32,553 nucleotides of DNA from Candidatus Bipolaricaulota bacterium (GTDB lineage Bacteria; Bipolaricaulota; Bipolaricaulia; M55B111): NCBI GenBank assembly GCA_021735185.1, contig JAIPHN010000006.1, positions 1 to 32,553 on the forward strand, read 5' to 3'. Positions 1-8,319 of this stretch are shown one piece after another (within the stretch, counting starts at the first letter, position 1; each line of letters starts with the position of its first letter). The notes under the pieces are model-generated. The model saw only the letters and a program-made list of their open reading frames with translations. It was not told the DNA's origin and made no database searches. The position numbers were made by a program, and so were the translations under genes.

Positions 1-2
1 AG

Positions 3-491
3 CGGATCCTAGGACCGGCTCATCAGGAATTACAAGAAACCGGCTTTCTCAAAAACGTGAGCTGGGCCGAGGTGGATAACGGGGAAAATGATTGGTACAT
101 CCACTACGTCCCCGGAAAACGGGCCAATGAGGAGATAGAGGAGTTCGGTGGTCCGCCCTACTTTGCCACCGAGGACGAGAAGCCGGCACTAACCGAAAGC
201 CAGGAACGAAGCGTCAACGTTTGGGTAAACGAGTTAACACAAAAACTAGAGGACGAAGCAGGGGAAAACGAAGGCTACTACAAGAAGCTGGCCAAGCTAA
301 TAGTTAAGGGTAAACTTCCGGAAAACCTCGTCCGGCAGTGTCTCTCCGAGGTCAAATCCGAGGACCAAATGAGACAACACGACTCCGAGGCGGAACAGAT
401 AGAAAACAGAAGTGCCTACTTCACCGACCTGCTGAAACGCCGGTTGAAGGAAAAGGATAAGGACTTAAACGAACTACTGGAAGGGGTTTAA
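3..491 (+). CDS. Putative plasmid replication initiator protein, C-terminal part (5' end outside window)
   Basis: The reading frame is open from the first bases of the window to a TAA at 489-491, so the true start lies upstream; the GTG at 57 is probably internal. The visible start contains HQELQETGFLKNVSW followed by DWYIHYVPG. That pattern (a helix, ETGFL, then a beta strand ending in YxPG) resembles the second winged helix of plasmid initiator proteins of the RepA/replication initiator A type. The remainder is acidic and helical and ends in a charged tail. HU copy 1 follows after 74 bases, perhaps with its own promoter. If the assignment is right, this protein would bind origin DNA and start replication of the element. 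The family call is from pattern memory only; it could be another winged-helix DNA-binding protein. Confidence 0.45.
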   Translation, partial: RILGPAHQELQETGFLKNVSWAEVDNGENDWYIHYVPGKRANEEIEEFGGPPYFATEDEKPALTESQERSVNVWVNELTQKLEDEAGENEGYYKKLAKLIVKGKLPENLVRQCLSEVKSEDQMRQHDSEAEQIENRSAYFTDLLKRRLKEKDKDLNELLEGV

Positions 492-503
492 CCCTGCCCC
501 GAC

Positions 504-532
504 TTGACTTTAACCGCTGGCAACCCTACCTT
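504..532 (+). promoter_or_regulatory. Candidate sigma70-like promoter of HU copy 1
   Basis: TTGACT at 504-509 and TACCTT at 527-532 are separated by 17 bases. The -35 element is good and the -10 element is weak (three of six consensus bases). A strong SD (AAGGAGGT) lies just before the ATG at 566. The spacing supports a bacterial reading, but the weak -10 keeps confidence low. Confidence 0.35.
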
Positions 533-565
533 CTATTCCAGTACTGCCCTAAGGAGGTATTATAC

Positions 566-889
566 ATGAACAAAGGCGAGTTTGTCGACAGGCTGGCTGA
601 GAAGACCGGTTTTACGAAGAAGGATTCGAAGAAGGCTCTGGATTCTGTGTTAGAAATAATCACCGAGGCACTGGAGGAAGGCGATGATATATTGTTTACC
701 GGCTTCGGCAAGTTCGAGCCACGGGCGAGACAGGCGACCGAACGGATAAATCCTCAGACCGGAAAGATGATTGACGTTCCGGCAAAGGTAGTGCCCAAGT
801 TTAGCTCGGGAAAGACCCTGGAAGATACGGTTCGGGAGAACCTGGAGGCCGTGGAGACCGACTCCGGGCTCGAGATAGAGAAAAGCTAA
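566..889 (+). CDS. HU/IHF-family DNA-binding protein, copy 1
   Basis: 107 residues. HU proteins are dimeric, bend DNA and compact bacterial chromosomes; they also help initiator proteins open origins. The helical N-terminus starts MNKGEFVDRLAEKTG, then comes ILFTGFGKFEPR leading into the beta arm with NPQTGKMIDVPAKVVPKF and SSGKTLEDTV, the hallmark HU layout (about residues 1-90). A short acidic tail extends beyond the usual 90 residues. The ATG at 566 is chosen because AAGGAGGT precedes it at good spacing. It follows the putative replication gene, which suits an origin-related role. A second HU gene with the same VPAKVVPKFS.GK block is at 29263-29592. Confidence 0.93.
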   Translation: MNKGEFVDRLAEKTGFTKKDSKKALDSVLEIITEALEEGDDILFTGFGKFEPRARQATERINPQTGKMIDVPAKVVPKFSSGKTLEDTVRENLEAVETDSGLEIEKS

Positions 890-1155
890 TAAGGTCGATT
901 TTTAACAAAAGCTGCCCATTGTTAAAATAATTAGCACACTCATTTCTTGACCTGAAGGGTTCTACTGAAGTATTGCATTTTCAAGCTCCCGGAGCAAACA
1001 AGAATTTATATCGCTTACCGCGGAATAATGTACACTCTATTAGTCAAGAATGGGACCAACGGCCTCGCCGTTCCGCCCAAGGCTCGTTCTGTTCTATAGC
1101 AAAAAAGGGATGTGTGTTTTTTAATATAGGGGCCTGTTTTCATGCTGATCCATAA

Positions 1156-1557
1156 ACTAAGGCTATCGCTTTGGATGAACTGGACCAGTGGAACGGGAAG
1201 TCAAAGGTAATTTACGACCTTACCAGGTTGGAAAAAGCAGATTCCCGGTTGAGTCTGGTGACCGTGAACTACGAGCTCAGTTCCCTGGAAGACTTGAGCA
1301 GCAGGGCCAGAAGTGTTTTCTCGCCCGGAACTATCAGTTTTTCTCCCTACAGCAAAGGTCAAATCATCGATATTCTAGATGAGAGGGTAGATAAAGCGTT
1401 CAGACCCAACAGTGTCCCGAGTGAGGTCCTGGAAAAAATTGCTGATTTCGCCTCCGCTTCGGGGGACTGTCGGCTGGCCCTTCAATGTCTTGGGGAAGGT
1501 GCAAATAGCTTAAAATTAGGCCAAATAGAGAGTGTGCTTGAGAGCAAGCAAGGGTAA
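1156..1557 (+). pseudogene. Orc1/Cdc6-type AAA+ initiator fragment
   Basis: The frame opens after a TAA at 1153-1155 and shows the middle of an archaeal Orc1/Cdc6 protein: Walker B strand and acidic pair (AIALDELDQW), YDLTRLEKA, a sensor-1-like VNYEL, then ARSVFSPGTISFSPYSKGQI, ILDERVDKAF and SGDCRLALQCL, the sensor-2 region (GDxRxAL). The Walker A half and the C-terminal winged helix are both missing; intact proteins are about 400 residues and this open stretch is 133. No plausible start with an SD is present. I see no Walker A remnant in the three forward frames between 890 and 1150. It is best read as a decayed archaeal-type initiator gene, either inherited from a former origin or acquired by transfer. 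Confidence 0.7.
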
Positions 1558-1825
1558 GCATGGTTACGGGCTAGTTGTTGTAATTTTTCCTACGAAAGTT
1601 CTTTACAGATTAACCGCGAGCGAGCTAACAGTTACAATGCTAGTGTAAAATCCGGTTCTCAAGGTCAAGAGAATAACGGAAAGGGGTCAACACGTTTTGG
1701 GCTCTGGTTTTGGCACCATGAGATATGGGGTCTTAAAATTTGATGCCGCTGTCAGGAGATCTTAGGTGCGTGAACGGGAGTTCACTATTAAACTTGAGTA
1801 GGTGGAAGCCATTTACCCGAGGCAT

Positions 1826-3643
1826 TTAATTTTTAGAATCGGGTTCAGTTGTTCCAAAAGGTCTATTTTTTCCTTCTACAATTTCTTCTATTAGCTCACC
1901 CCAACTGTATGTGCTTTGAGAGGCAAAAGCTTTGAGTGATTTGGTATTTAACTTTGTTTCTGGTTGGAATTTTGCTATGACTTTTCGATTATTCTCCCCA
2001 AGTAGATCGGCGTCATCAAATGCTGCTAGGATATCTTTATGAGATTCCTGTGATTCTCTCGTCTCCTCATAAGACCTAGTGGTTCTAAAGAAATCCCATA
2101 ACTTAGCTACCATGGCCCCTAAATTATTATCAAATAGGGGATCCAATTCATTTATATCTGCAACAGATAATCCAAGCGTGTTCGAAAGTTCCTTATCGGT
2201 TAGTGGCCAGTCGGGGATGCCTACAGCTTGGGACAACTCACGTTGCTTTTCCAAGGGGATGAGATTAAGAGGAATATTCTTAAGAATAAGAGTAAACTGT
2301 TGTTGGCCGGTAAGTTCAAAGTATTCACATTTTCTCATTTTCGGAAAGTTTTCCAGTTCTTTTATAATCTTGCACCCCTCCATGAAAAGCTTCAACCCCC
2401 CCATAAGATGCTTACTTATTGGATCCTGATTTGAGATTTTAATCAGAAATCTCCTCTTCTCTTTTTTATATATTTTGATGGAAGGAGAAGGGTCATTATT
2501 GACTATGTCAAAACCAGAAACTGAAGGATGTAAACCCTCTGTTGCTCGAAGTGAAATAAGAGGGCTGAGCGAAGCTTTTATATACAATAGTTGATTAGGA
2601 TCTGCATTGGCAAGGGTTTTTGCCGCCCTTTCCCTCGGTAAGTCAATAGATTCTGAGTCGGGAAATGGTAACCCTTCCAGGACTTTGCTCAATAACATCT
2701 TTCTCAGAGTATCGTAGAGATTTGACTTGTCTGCTGAGGCCTTTAGGTTGGTTTCGATTTTCTCGTTGGATAACTCCAAAAGGAGGGAAATGGTTTTAAG
2801 AAACCGAGTTTTAGGATCTGATCGGAGGAATTCTTTTTCGTCGCTTAGACCACTGTAAGTCGGGAGTTTAATGGGGTTGAGGGCAACAAAACTCGGGAAC
2901 TCAATTAGATATTGAGCTAGAAACGGCGTAACTTTTTCAGAGGAACGCTGAGCTATCTCGAGCACTTTCCTGATCCATTCATATGTCCGATCTATAGGTT
3001 TACTTTCTTCGGAAAAGCCTAGAGAGCGCCGGATCCTGGGCTTAATTGAATTAAAAAGCTCCATTAAGGTTTTGGCGCAGGCCTTCATGACTTCCTGTCG
3101 AGACCCGTCTTTTTTCAATTCGGAGAGAGCTCTTTTGGCCTCTTCCGTGGTAGGAGGTACTTGGAGAAAAGGTAAAGGGAGCTTGAGAGAAAGGGGTAAT
3201 CTAGATCTGAACCCCGCGTGAAAGAGATATCTTACCCGGATTTGATATTCCAAGGGGAGTCTCACTGATTCCCGGTAGGTTTTATATTCGGCGAACTTGC
3301 GCTGTAGCTCCTGTATATCCCCCTGGCTGACGTTCGTTGAGAAGTTTGCAAGAGTTCCTAGAAAACTTCTTTGCATTATCTCTAAGTACCACCCGGCGGT
3401 GAACTTACGGAGCTGGTAAAGATGGAATCGTTCTTCGAATTCGGATAAGAATACGTTTTTTTGGTTTTTATGGTCAGGGGGCACGGGGAAATAAATCGCA
3501 TCGAAGGCCCCGATCGTCTGGAGACTATAGGTATCTTCTATTAAGTGGGAGAACTCTTCTCCAACTTCAGTTTGGAAAGAGGTGTGGAAACCGAAGTTAT
3601 CTAGGAGGAATTCAAAACCGGGCCCGAACTTCTCTTGGTACAT
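1826..3643 (-). CDS. Large protein of unknown function (605 residues)
   Basis: An intact frame of 605 residues whose ATG at 3643 is preceded by an excellent SD (AGGGAGGAG), so it is very likely real. I recognise no catalytic motif, Walker box, nuclease signature, signal peptide or membrane segment. It looks like a soluble, mostly helical protein with a beta-rich patch around residues 380-450 (IKIYKKEKRRFLIKI, then QQQFTLILKNIPLNL). Its base composition is more AT-rich by eye than the operon starting at 5534. It is last in a leftward cluster behind an HTH regulator (3879-4283), a layout common in prophage-like or toxin-antitoxin control regions. The function cannot be named from sequence alone. 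Confidence 0.8.
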   Translation of the reverse strand: MYQEKFGPGFEFLLDNFGFHTSFQTEVGEEFSHLIEDTYSLQTIGAFDAIYFPVPPDHKNQKNVFLSEFEERFHLYQLRKFTAGWYLEIMQRSFLGTLANFSTNVSQGDIQELQRKFAEYKTYRESVRLPLEYQIRVRYLFHAGFRSRLPLSLKLPLPFLQVPPTTEEAKRALSELKKDGSRQEVMKACAKTLMELFNSIKPRIRRSLGFSEESKPIDRTYEWIRKVLEIAQRSSEKVTPFLAQYLIEFPSFVALNPIKLPTYSGLSDEKEFLRSDPKTRFLKTISLLLELSNEKIETNLKASADKSNLYDTLRKMLLSKVLEGLPFPDSESIDLPRERAAKTLANADPNQLLYIKASLSPLISLRATEGLHPSVSGFDIVNNDPSPSIKIYKKEKRRFLIKISNQDPISKHLMGGLKLFMEGCKIIKELENFPKMRKCEYFELTGQQQFTLILKNIPLNLIPLEKQRELSQAVGIPDWPLTDKELSNTLGLSVADINELDPLFDNNLGAMVAKLWDFFRTTRSYEETRESQESHKDILAAFDDADLLGENNRKVIAKFQPETKLNTKSLKAFASQSTYSWGELIEEIVEGKNRPFGTTEPDSKN

Positions 3644-3882
3644 TTTAGACTCCTCCCTAAGGGAGTATGGTTGTAAAATTGCTGACCTATATCTTCTCGG
3701 TTCCTTCTTGAAATTTTATCTACTGCATCGTCTGAGACTAATGCATAAATCCCAATTCTTACCTCCTCGGCAAAGCCTACCAAGGTCTTGTATTGCGTAT
3801 CACGGAAAGAAGGGAATCGAAGAGGAAGCATATCTTTACACACATTTTCCGGACTTGAGGGAAACCCTTCCCTCCTTTTCAT
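3601..3882 (-). CDS. Small hypothetical protein translationally coupled to HTH gene (doubtful)
   Basis: 93 residues, starting in an ATGA overlap with the stop of the upstream HTH gene, which would allow coupled translation. Its end overlaps the SD and first codons of the 605-residue gene in another frame. The protein has no recognisable domain and an unremarkable mix of basic and aromatic residues. Support for coding is limited to the overlap geometry and to the otherwise empty 235-base gap between its neighbours. It could be a chance frame or a relic. Confidence 0.35.
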   Translation of the reverse strand: MKRREGFPSSPENVCKDMLPLRFPSFRDTQYKTLVGFAEEVRIGIYALVSDDAVDKISRRNREDIGQQFYNHTPLGRSLKCTKRSSGPVLNSS

Positions 3883-4283
3883 TCTTCTACCAGATTCCTT
3901 ATACTCGAAGCGATGGTGGTTACGTCTTTTATAAGTTCTCTTTTGTAGGTAAGGGGTATAGTTTTGTTGCCCATAATTTCCTCAATTTCTCTCATCATAT
4001 TTTGGTACTCTTCTTCGAGCGGGTTTTTCGGTTTATCCGGGGAAAAAGGGGAAGTGTATCCTTTCATGACCCCTTTTTCTCTTTCCACACCAAGGAGGTA
4101 TTGAGCCGTTTCGAAGACTTTCCTTATAGTTCTTTCCCGGGGCTCACCTTCCCCATTAGCAAGTCTGTAGACGGAAGTTGAGGAGACACCCGCCTTGGTA
4201 CCCAGGCTTTCATACGTTTCTCCCTTGTGCCTTAATTCTTCAATCATCTTCTTCACGTCTTCGATCTTCTCTTCGTCGACCAC
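3879..4283 (-). CDS. XRE/Cro-type HTH transcriptional regulator
   Basis: 134 residues starting at a GTG (4283) with a TGGAGGT SD seven bases before it. Residues 8-60 carry a helix-turn-helix of the Cro/C1 type: TYESLGTKAGVSSTSVYRLA, with GEGEPRERTIRKVFETAQYLLG completing the five-helix fold. The C-terminal half is helical and may dimerise or bind a partner. It is upstream of the 605-residue protein and probably represses the cluster. The family binds operator DNA as a dimer; the target here is inferred from position. Confidence 0.8.
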   Translation of the reverse strand: MVDEEKIEDVKKMIEELRHKGETYESLGTKAGVSSTSVYRLANGEGEPRERTIRKVFETAQYLLGVEREKGVMKGYTSPFSPDKPKNPLEEEYQNMMREIEEIMGNKTIPLTYKRELIKDVTTIASSIRNLVEE

Positions 4284-4369
4284 CCTTTTACCTCCAGGTT
4301 CGTTTTCTTTGTGTTAATTTTAATCATAAGAAAGAAGAGATCAACTTAACTGAAGCCACTAATAAAAAT

Positions 4370-4855
4370 TCAGGAGTTTCGCCCCTCCCGACCTGTGTAT
4401 CTGTACTTCCCCTCTTCTTCCTGCTGGAATATATCTTCTTCAAACTCCGTTATTTTCTTCTCTACGGTCTCAGGTTCCATTGTTATTTTCCTGTCCACTT
4501 CTGGATCCTCCTCAGCGGCTTCCCCAAGACGGTCTGATATTTCCCCTAGTCCCAAAACTTCTCCTTCCTCTAGGGCCCCGGTTGCGTATTTTGGTAAGTG
4601 GCGGATATAGTGCTTGTATGCCTTATCGTACTCCCTTCGATGGGGTTCCCTTTGATATCTGCCGGTTCTATTCCTGTTCCTATCTCTGTTCCTTCGGCTT
4701 TCATCCAACCAGTATCTGGCTGTATGATAGGTAGTGTCATAAAATTCCGCTATCTCTTCCCGGGTTTTGGTTATACCAACCCCTGCTTTCAACAGCTCCT
4801 CCTCGAGTCTCCTCCATTCCTTTAGCAGTTCTGGGTTATCTTTCGGAGAGATCAT
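4370..4855 (-). CDS. HTH protein with basic linker and acidic tail
   Basis: 161 residues, ATG at 4855. Residues 27-55 (TKTREEIAEFYDTTYHTARYW) look like a helix-turn-helix of the homeodomain-like or resolvase type. A very basic segment rich in RN repeats (residues about 54-75) follows, and then a strongly acidic C-terminal half. The order DNA-binding helix, arginine-rich linker, acidic tail suggests a DNA-binding accessory or regulatory protein. It is the first gene of the leftward cluster, 86 bases before the XRE gene, and faces the long regulatory gap before the central operon. No close family is recognised. Confidence 0.6.
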   Translation of the reverse strand: MISPKDNPELLKEWRRLEEELLKAGVGITKTREEIAEFYDTTYHTARYWLDESRRNRDRNRNRTGRYQREPHRREYDKAYKHYIRHLPKYATGALEEGEVLGLGEISDRLGEAAEEDPEVDRKITMEPETVEKKITEFEEDIFQQEEEGKYRYTGREGRNS

Positions 4856-5533
4856 GGTTTTACTCTTTATAGGTCTGTTTCAAACCCTGAGTTTTTAAAG
4901 GGGAGGGCTTGACAAGGTGTGCTTTTACAGCTATAAATAAAATGCAAAGTATTTAAATAATTACAAAGTAAGATAGATTCCTCTTCTTATGTAGTTTTTA
5001 GTAAGGAGCAATCACAAGGGCTGGCTCAGGAGAAAAACGACAAGGATTTTTAGGAAAGAAATGGAAGCTATGCTAGATAACTACGGGTTTCCTTACGGGG
5101 AAGTCACGAAAGAACAAAACTTTTTGAAAGTTGGCCCGATAACCTAATAGAGTCGCTCAGAGAAGTGCGTAAGTTTAGAGAGGGACTGCTGAGCGGGAGG
5201 GTGGGTGGATAAGACAAGGGTTTTCTAGAGGACTAGTTGCGTAAATTGGCCAAGAAGTAAAAATTCTCCCCGCTAGCTTGGGACTAGCGGGGAAGACTTG
5301 GACTGATCGACATGTGGAGATCTGATCAGCCTTACATTCTGATTATAAGCTTTTCCCGTGGCGTTTACAGCCTTTCTGTTGCTTTTTCATTCAAGTCGTC
5401 CATTCTTCCCATCAACTTTCGGCTCACTCAGTTCTATTCCGTTATTACTTTTAAGTCGGTTTTCTGTCTGGTGTTTCTATTGGACGAAACGTGTGTTTTA
5501 AGAGCGAGGAATTTTTAAGCGGAGGTGAATCTG
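4856..5533. other. Divergent intergenic region with gene remnants
   Basis: This 678-base gap separates the leftward cluster from the rightward chaperone operon and should hold both promoters. AT-rich stretches lie at about 4925-4975. A short frame at 5061-5147 encodes 28 residues (MEAMLDNYGFPYGEVTKEQN and on), and an overlapping frame up to about 5212 reads LIESLREVRKFREGLLSGRV. Together they look like pieces of one frameshifted gene. A strong hairpin lies at 5267-5293. No clear -35/-10 pair was found for the operon. Confidence 0.5.
5267..5293 (-). terminator. Strong hairpin, terminator-like on the minus strand
   Basis: TCCCCGCTAG and CTAGCGGGGA form a perfect 10-bp stem around a 7-base loop. 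On the minus strand the stem is followed by a T-rich run (AGAATTTTTAC), as in an intrinsic terminator; the plus strand lacks one. It may insulate the leftward cluster from transcription entering from the right, or act in the leader of the rightward operon. Confidence 0.5.
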
Positions 5534-6073
5534 ATGAACAGCGGGAAGGAATTATTCCGAAGAGCCGGAGAGGGCGAGAATCTGTCGAAAAAAGAGAGGA
5601 GGATAGCGGTTCAGTACGCAGAGGTGCACCGACCCCGATCGATCAACCAGTTGGCCGAGAGATTCGGGGTAACTGAGCGGACTATCTACGCGGACCTTAA
5701 AGCGATAAATAAGCAGTATAAGCAAGCCGCCAATAACTCAATGATCCTGGGGGAGAAGTTGCGGACGTATACTGATGTAAAGCAGGAACTCATAGCCGGC
5801 CGGGAGGCCACGGAAAAGGGAACTCAAGAGCACATGAAGTACGTCAAGGCTATCTGGAATCTCACGAAGGATATAACCGATTTTCTCTTAGACCCGGAGG
5901 TGCAAAAAATCGCCGAGATGGAGCAAGGACTAGAGGATAAAAGTGAGGAGCTAGAGCCAAAAGAAGGGGAAGAAGGTGAAGAAGTCGAGGGAAAAGAGCA
6001 GTTCGACCAGGCTTTGGAAGAAGAATCCTCGACCTACAAGTTGACCACTGGGCCCGAGGAGGGAGAAAAATGA
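5534..6073 (+). CDS. HTH protein, first gene of the chaperone operon
   Basis: 179 residues from ATG 5534, chosen over the in-frame GTG at 5525 because that GTG is part of the SD (GGAGGTGA). Residues about 30-60 form a helix-turn-helix of the DeoR/sigma-like kind: INQLAERFGVTERTIYADLK. A long helical region (60-130) and a very acidic tail rich in Glu follow. Its stop overlaps the next start as ATGA, so it is co-translated with the GrpE-like gene. Possible roles are autoregulator of the operon or a DNA-binding adaptor that targets the chaperone. Phage small terminase subunits have a similar layout, but no large terminase gene is present. Confidence 0.75.
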   Translation: MNSGKELFRRAGEGENLSKKERRIAVQYAEVHRPRSINQLAERFGVTERTIYADLKAINKQYKQAANNSMILGEKLRTYTDVKQELIAGREATEKGTQEHMKYVKAIWNLTKDITDFLLDPEVQKIAEMEQGLEDKSEELEPKEGEEGEEVEGKEQFDQALEEESSTYKLTTGPEEGEK

Positions 6074-6777
6074 GTAAACAAGGGAAAGAAGAGGGGAAGA
6101 ACCCGTGGAAATCCTTCCGACTGGTGGAATCCGACGGCAAGTTGAACAAGAAGCTAAATCGGTTAGCGAAGTTGGGTAAGCAGTCAATCAAGGGTAGCCG
6201 GGCTATTTACAAAAAGCTTCAAGAGTTGGAAGAAAACTTGGTCGATAGATTCGATCGGGATGAGATGGCAGAAGCTCTGGCTGCAACTAAACAGCGACTA
6301 AGTGGGCTAGAGCAAGAACTTAATGAAGTGAAGGAGGAGGTTCTGAGGAAGGAAGAAAGCAAAAATTTAAACAAGGAGATTCTCCAGGAAATCAGGACCG
6401 AGATAGAACAGTTCAGCACCGAAAAGGAATATACCAGGAGAAAAAAGGCCATCGAGAAAAACATTGAGCAGTTGGAAGATCTGAGAACCCTGCAAGATCA
6501 GAACCCCTCACAGGATTTCTGGGAGCCCTTGATCAGTAGAGCGAAGGGTGTTCTGGAACACCAGGGGGTCGAGATTCTTGATGAAGTTCCCGGGGAGTTT
6601 GCACCGGCCACCCAGGAGGCCATCGAGGTGCGAGAGACGGAGGAGGAAGACCGCGACGGTAAAATTGCCGAAGTTTTCCGGTATGGGTATCGTTACCTAG
6701 ATGGCACGCTGATCAAGCCGGTGAAGGTAGCGGTTTGCAAGTATAGAGAGGAACCTGAGGAGGTGAACGAGAAATGA
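6070..6777 (+). CDS. GrpE-like nucleotide exchange factor
   Basis: 235 residues. Residues 45-145 are heptad-rich coiled coil. Residues 166-224 match the GrpE beta-wing domain: GVEILDEVPGEFAPATQEAI, then a Glu-rich turn, DGKIAEVFRYGYRYLDG and LIKPVKVAVC. This parallels the family pattern G(V/L)xxI..G..FDP..HEA, then GTI..V...GY...(G)R.(L/I)RPA.V.V. GrpE dimers release ADP from Hsp70 and reset it. The next gene encodes an Hsp70 and overlaps it by ATGA, which strongly supports the call. The N-terminus is longer than usual and the sequence is divergent, pointing to a dedicated partner rather than the housekeeping protein. Confidence 0.85.
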   Translation: MSKQGKEEGKNPWKSFRLVESDGKLNKKLNRLAKLGKQSIKGSRAIYKKLQELEENLVDRFDRDEMAEALAATKQRLSGLEQELNEVKEEVLRKEESKNLNKEILQEIRTEIEQFSTEKEYTRRKKAIEKNIEQLEDLRTLQDQNPSQDFWEPLISRAKGVLEHQGVEILDEVPGEFAPATQEAIEVRETEEEDRDGKIAEVFRYGYRYLDGTLIKPVKVAVCKYREEPEEVNEK

Positions 6778-8276
6778 CGGGCGCAGGAGATGTCTGCGGA
6801 ATCGACTTAGGGACAAGCTTTTCGATCTTGGCTCACCGGACGAGCACTGGACAAGTTGAGGTAGTAACCAACGATGCGGGAGATAAACTTACTCCTTCCG
6901 TTTTCAAATACAATGAAGAAGGACAAATAGTCGTTGGTGGGCCTGCCAAAAGATCGCGTCTAGCTACTCCTGAACGGGTAGTTGAGCAGGTAAAACGCCG
7001 TATGGGCTCGGATTGGAGTTGGGAATCTCCAGAAGGAGAGAGTTTTACATCAATAGGGATCTCGGCGGAGATCCTCAAGAAGGTAAAAAACGATGCCCAA
7101 AAAAAGGTTGGGTTGGAGTTTACAAAAGCAGTTATCACCGTACCAGCCTACTTTACTGAAGGAGCAAAGGAAGCAACCAAAAAGGCAGGACAACAAGCCG
7201 GCCTAGATCAAGTGGTCCTGAAAGATGAGCCGGACTGTGGGCTACTGGCACAATACTGGGCGGGCTGGGAGATAGATAAAAAGACGGTCCTTGTGGTAGA
7301 TATAGGCGGCGGAACAAGCGACCTATCATTGATCCGGTGTGACCTGCCAAACTTCCGGATCTTGGACCGAGCAGGCGACAATCACCTTGGAGGAATCGAT
7401 TTCACGAACAAAATCGTCGAGGAACTTAGATCGGAGTTCGGACCTTTCGAGGACCCGGGTTTGAAACAGCAGGTCTTTCAGCGCTCGGAGCGAGCGAAGA
7501 AGGACCTCTCGACGGATACTACCGTTACGATAACTTTTTCGACGAACAAAGGGCTGGAAAGCGTGGAACTTACCAGAAGTCACTATAATGATCTTATAGA
7601 GGAGAATGTCGACAAGATAGTGGGTCTGGCCAAGGAAGCCTTAAGTTCCGCAGACGTTACTAAAGATGCTTTGGACGAAATCCACTTCATCGGCGGGAGT
7701 ACCCGAACACCCCTCCTCCAGGAGTCCTTTGCTGAGGAGTTCGGCCTGGAGCCGAAAGTAGCTCCGCAGCCGGATTTGAGCGTGGCACAAGGGGCACTGA
7801 TAGCTGCTGCTAATGAGGAAGGCTACGATCTTTTAGCAAAGACTGGTCAGGCGTTACCCGGGGTTAAAGTGGACAAAATATTGAATCATTCGATTGGTGT
7901 TGAAGCGACCAATACGGAGACGGGCGAGACGATCAACTCCGTCCTTATTGAGGAGGGAGAACCCTTGCCCGCCACCGGCCGGAAGGTGTTTTCCACGGAA
8001 AGAGATGGTCAAACAAAGGTCAGAATCACCCTTCTCGAAGGATCCGCTCGCGATCCGGCGGAGTGTACGGTGATTGGTAACCGGGGAGGATACGTACTGG
8101 AAGGGATCCCGCCCAAACCCCAAGGAGTGGCTAGAATCGAGCTAAAGTTAAAGATAACTGAGGAAGGCCTCCTAGAGGGGGAAGCAAGAGAATTGGAGTC
8201 GGGCAAGGAGTTGCATATTAGACATGAGCGGGACGAGCTGGTTGGGGAGGCAGAGGAAGGCAACGAGGAAGGATAG
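6774..8276 (+). CDS. Hsp70/DnaK-like chaperone lacking the lid
   Basis: 500 residues against about 610-640 for DnaK. The actin-like ATPase domain is complete: phosphate-1 GIDLGTSFS (9-17), K74 in the position of the catalytic lysine, EP at 152-153, phosphate-2 DIGGGTSD (176-183), LGGIDF (205-210) and adenosine motif FIGGSTRTPLL (305-315). Residues about 365-480 form the beta substrate-binding domain (HSIGVEA, then a late LEGIPP and RIELKLKITEEG). The alpha-helical lid and C-terminal tail are missing, replaced by an acidic end. The interdomain linker is divergent. A good SD (GAGGAGGTGA) precedes the ATG. No J-domain protein is in the operon, so substrate loading must rely on a neighbour or a host protein. 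Confidence 0.95.
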   Translation: MTGAGDVCGIDLGTSFSILAHRTSTGQVEVVTNDAGDKLTPSVFKYNEEGQIVVGGPAKRSRLATPERVVEQVKRRMGSDWSWESPEGESFTSIGISAEILKKVKNDAQKKVGLEFTKAVITVPAYFTEGAKEATKKAGQQAGLDQVVLKDEPDCGLLAQYWAGWEIDKKTVLVVDIGGGTSDLSLIRCDLPNFRILDRAGDNHLGGIDFTNKIVEELRSEFGPFEDPGLKQQVFQRSERAKKDLSTDTTVTITFSTNKGLESVELTRSHYNDLIEENVDKIVGLAKEALSSADVTKDALDEIHFIGGSTRTPLLQESFAEEFGLEPKVAPQPDLSVAQGALIAAANEEGYDLLAKTGQALPGVKVDKILNHSIGVEATNTETGETINSVLIEEGEPLPATGRKVFSTERDGQTKVRITLLEGSARDPAECTVIGNRGGYVLEGIPPKPQGVARIELKLKITEEGLLEGEARELESGKELHIRHERDELVGEAEEGNEEG

Positions 8277-8319
8277 GACCCCCGCGAAGGGAAACTTAGA
8301 GTCATGTAAGGAGGTACCA

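Noticed and set aside
973-1155. 60-codon frame before the Orc1/Cdc6 fragment
   Set aside because: No Walker A or Orc1 similarity, no SD, and composition unlike the neighbours.
1560-1825. Archaeal origin recognition boxes beside the Orc1/Cdc6 fragment
   Set aside because: No repeated box with a G-string was found by eye; only unrelated AT-rich sequence and single G-runs.
5061-5212. Two short overlapping frames as a real gene
   Set aside because: 28 and about 23 codons only, no SD, frames differ; at most a frameshifted remnant of something unidentified.
5534-6073. Phage small terminase subunit
   Set aside because: The HTH plus helical layout is similar, but no large terminase, portal or capsid gene is in the window and the gene is coupled to GrpE/Hsp70.
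8224-8319. Longer start of the VWA gene inside the Hsp70 gene
   Set aside because: The strong TAAGGAGGT site directly precedes ATG 8320, and the extension overlaps the Hsp70 end without an SD.
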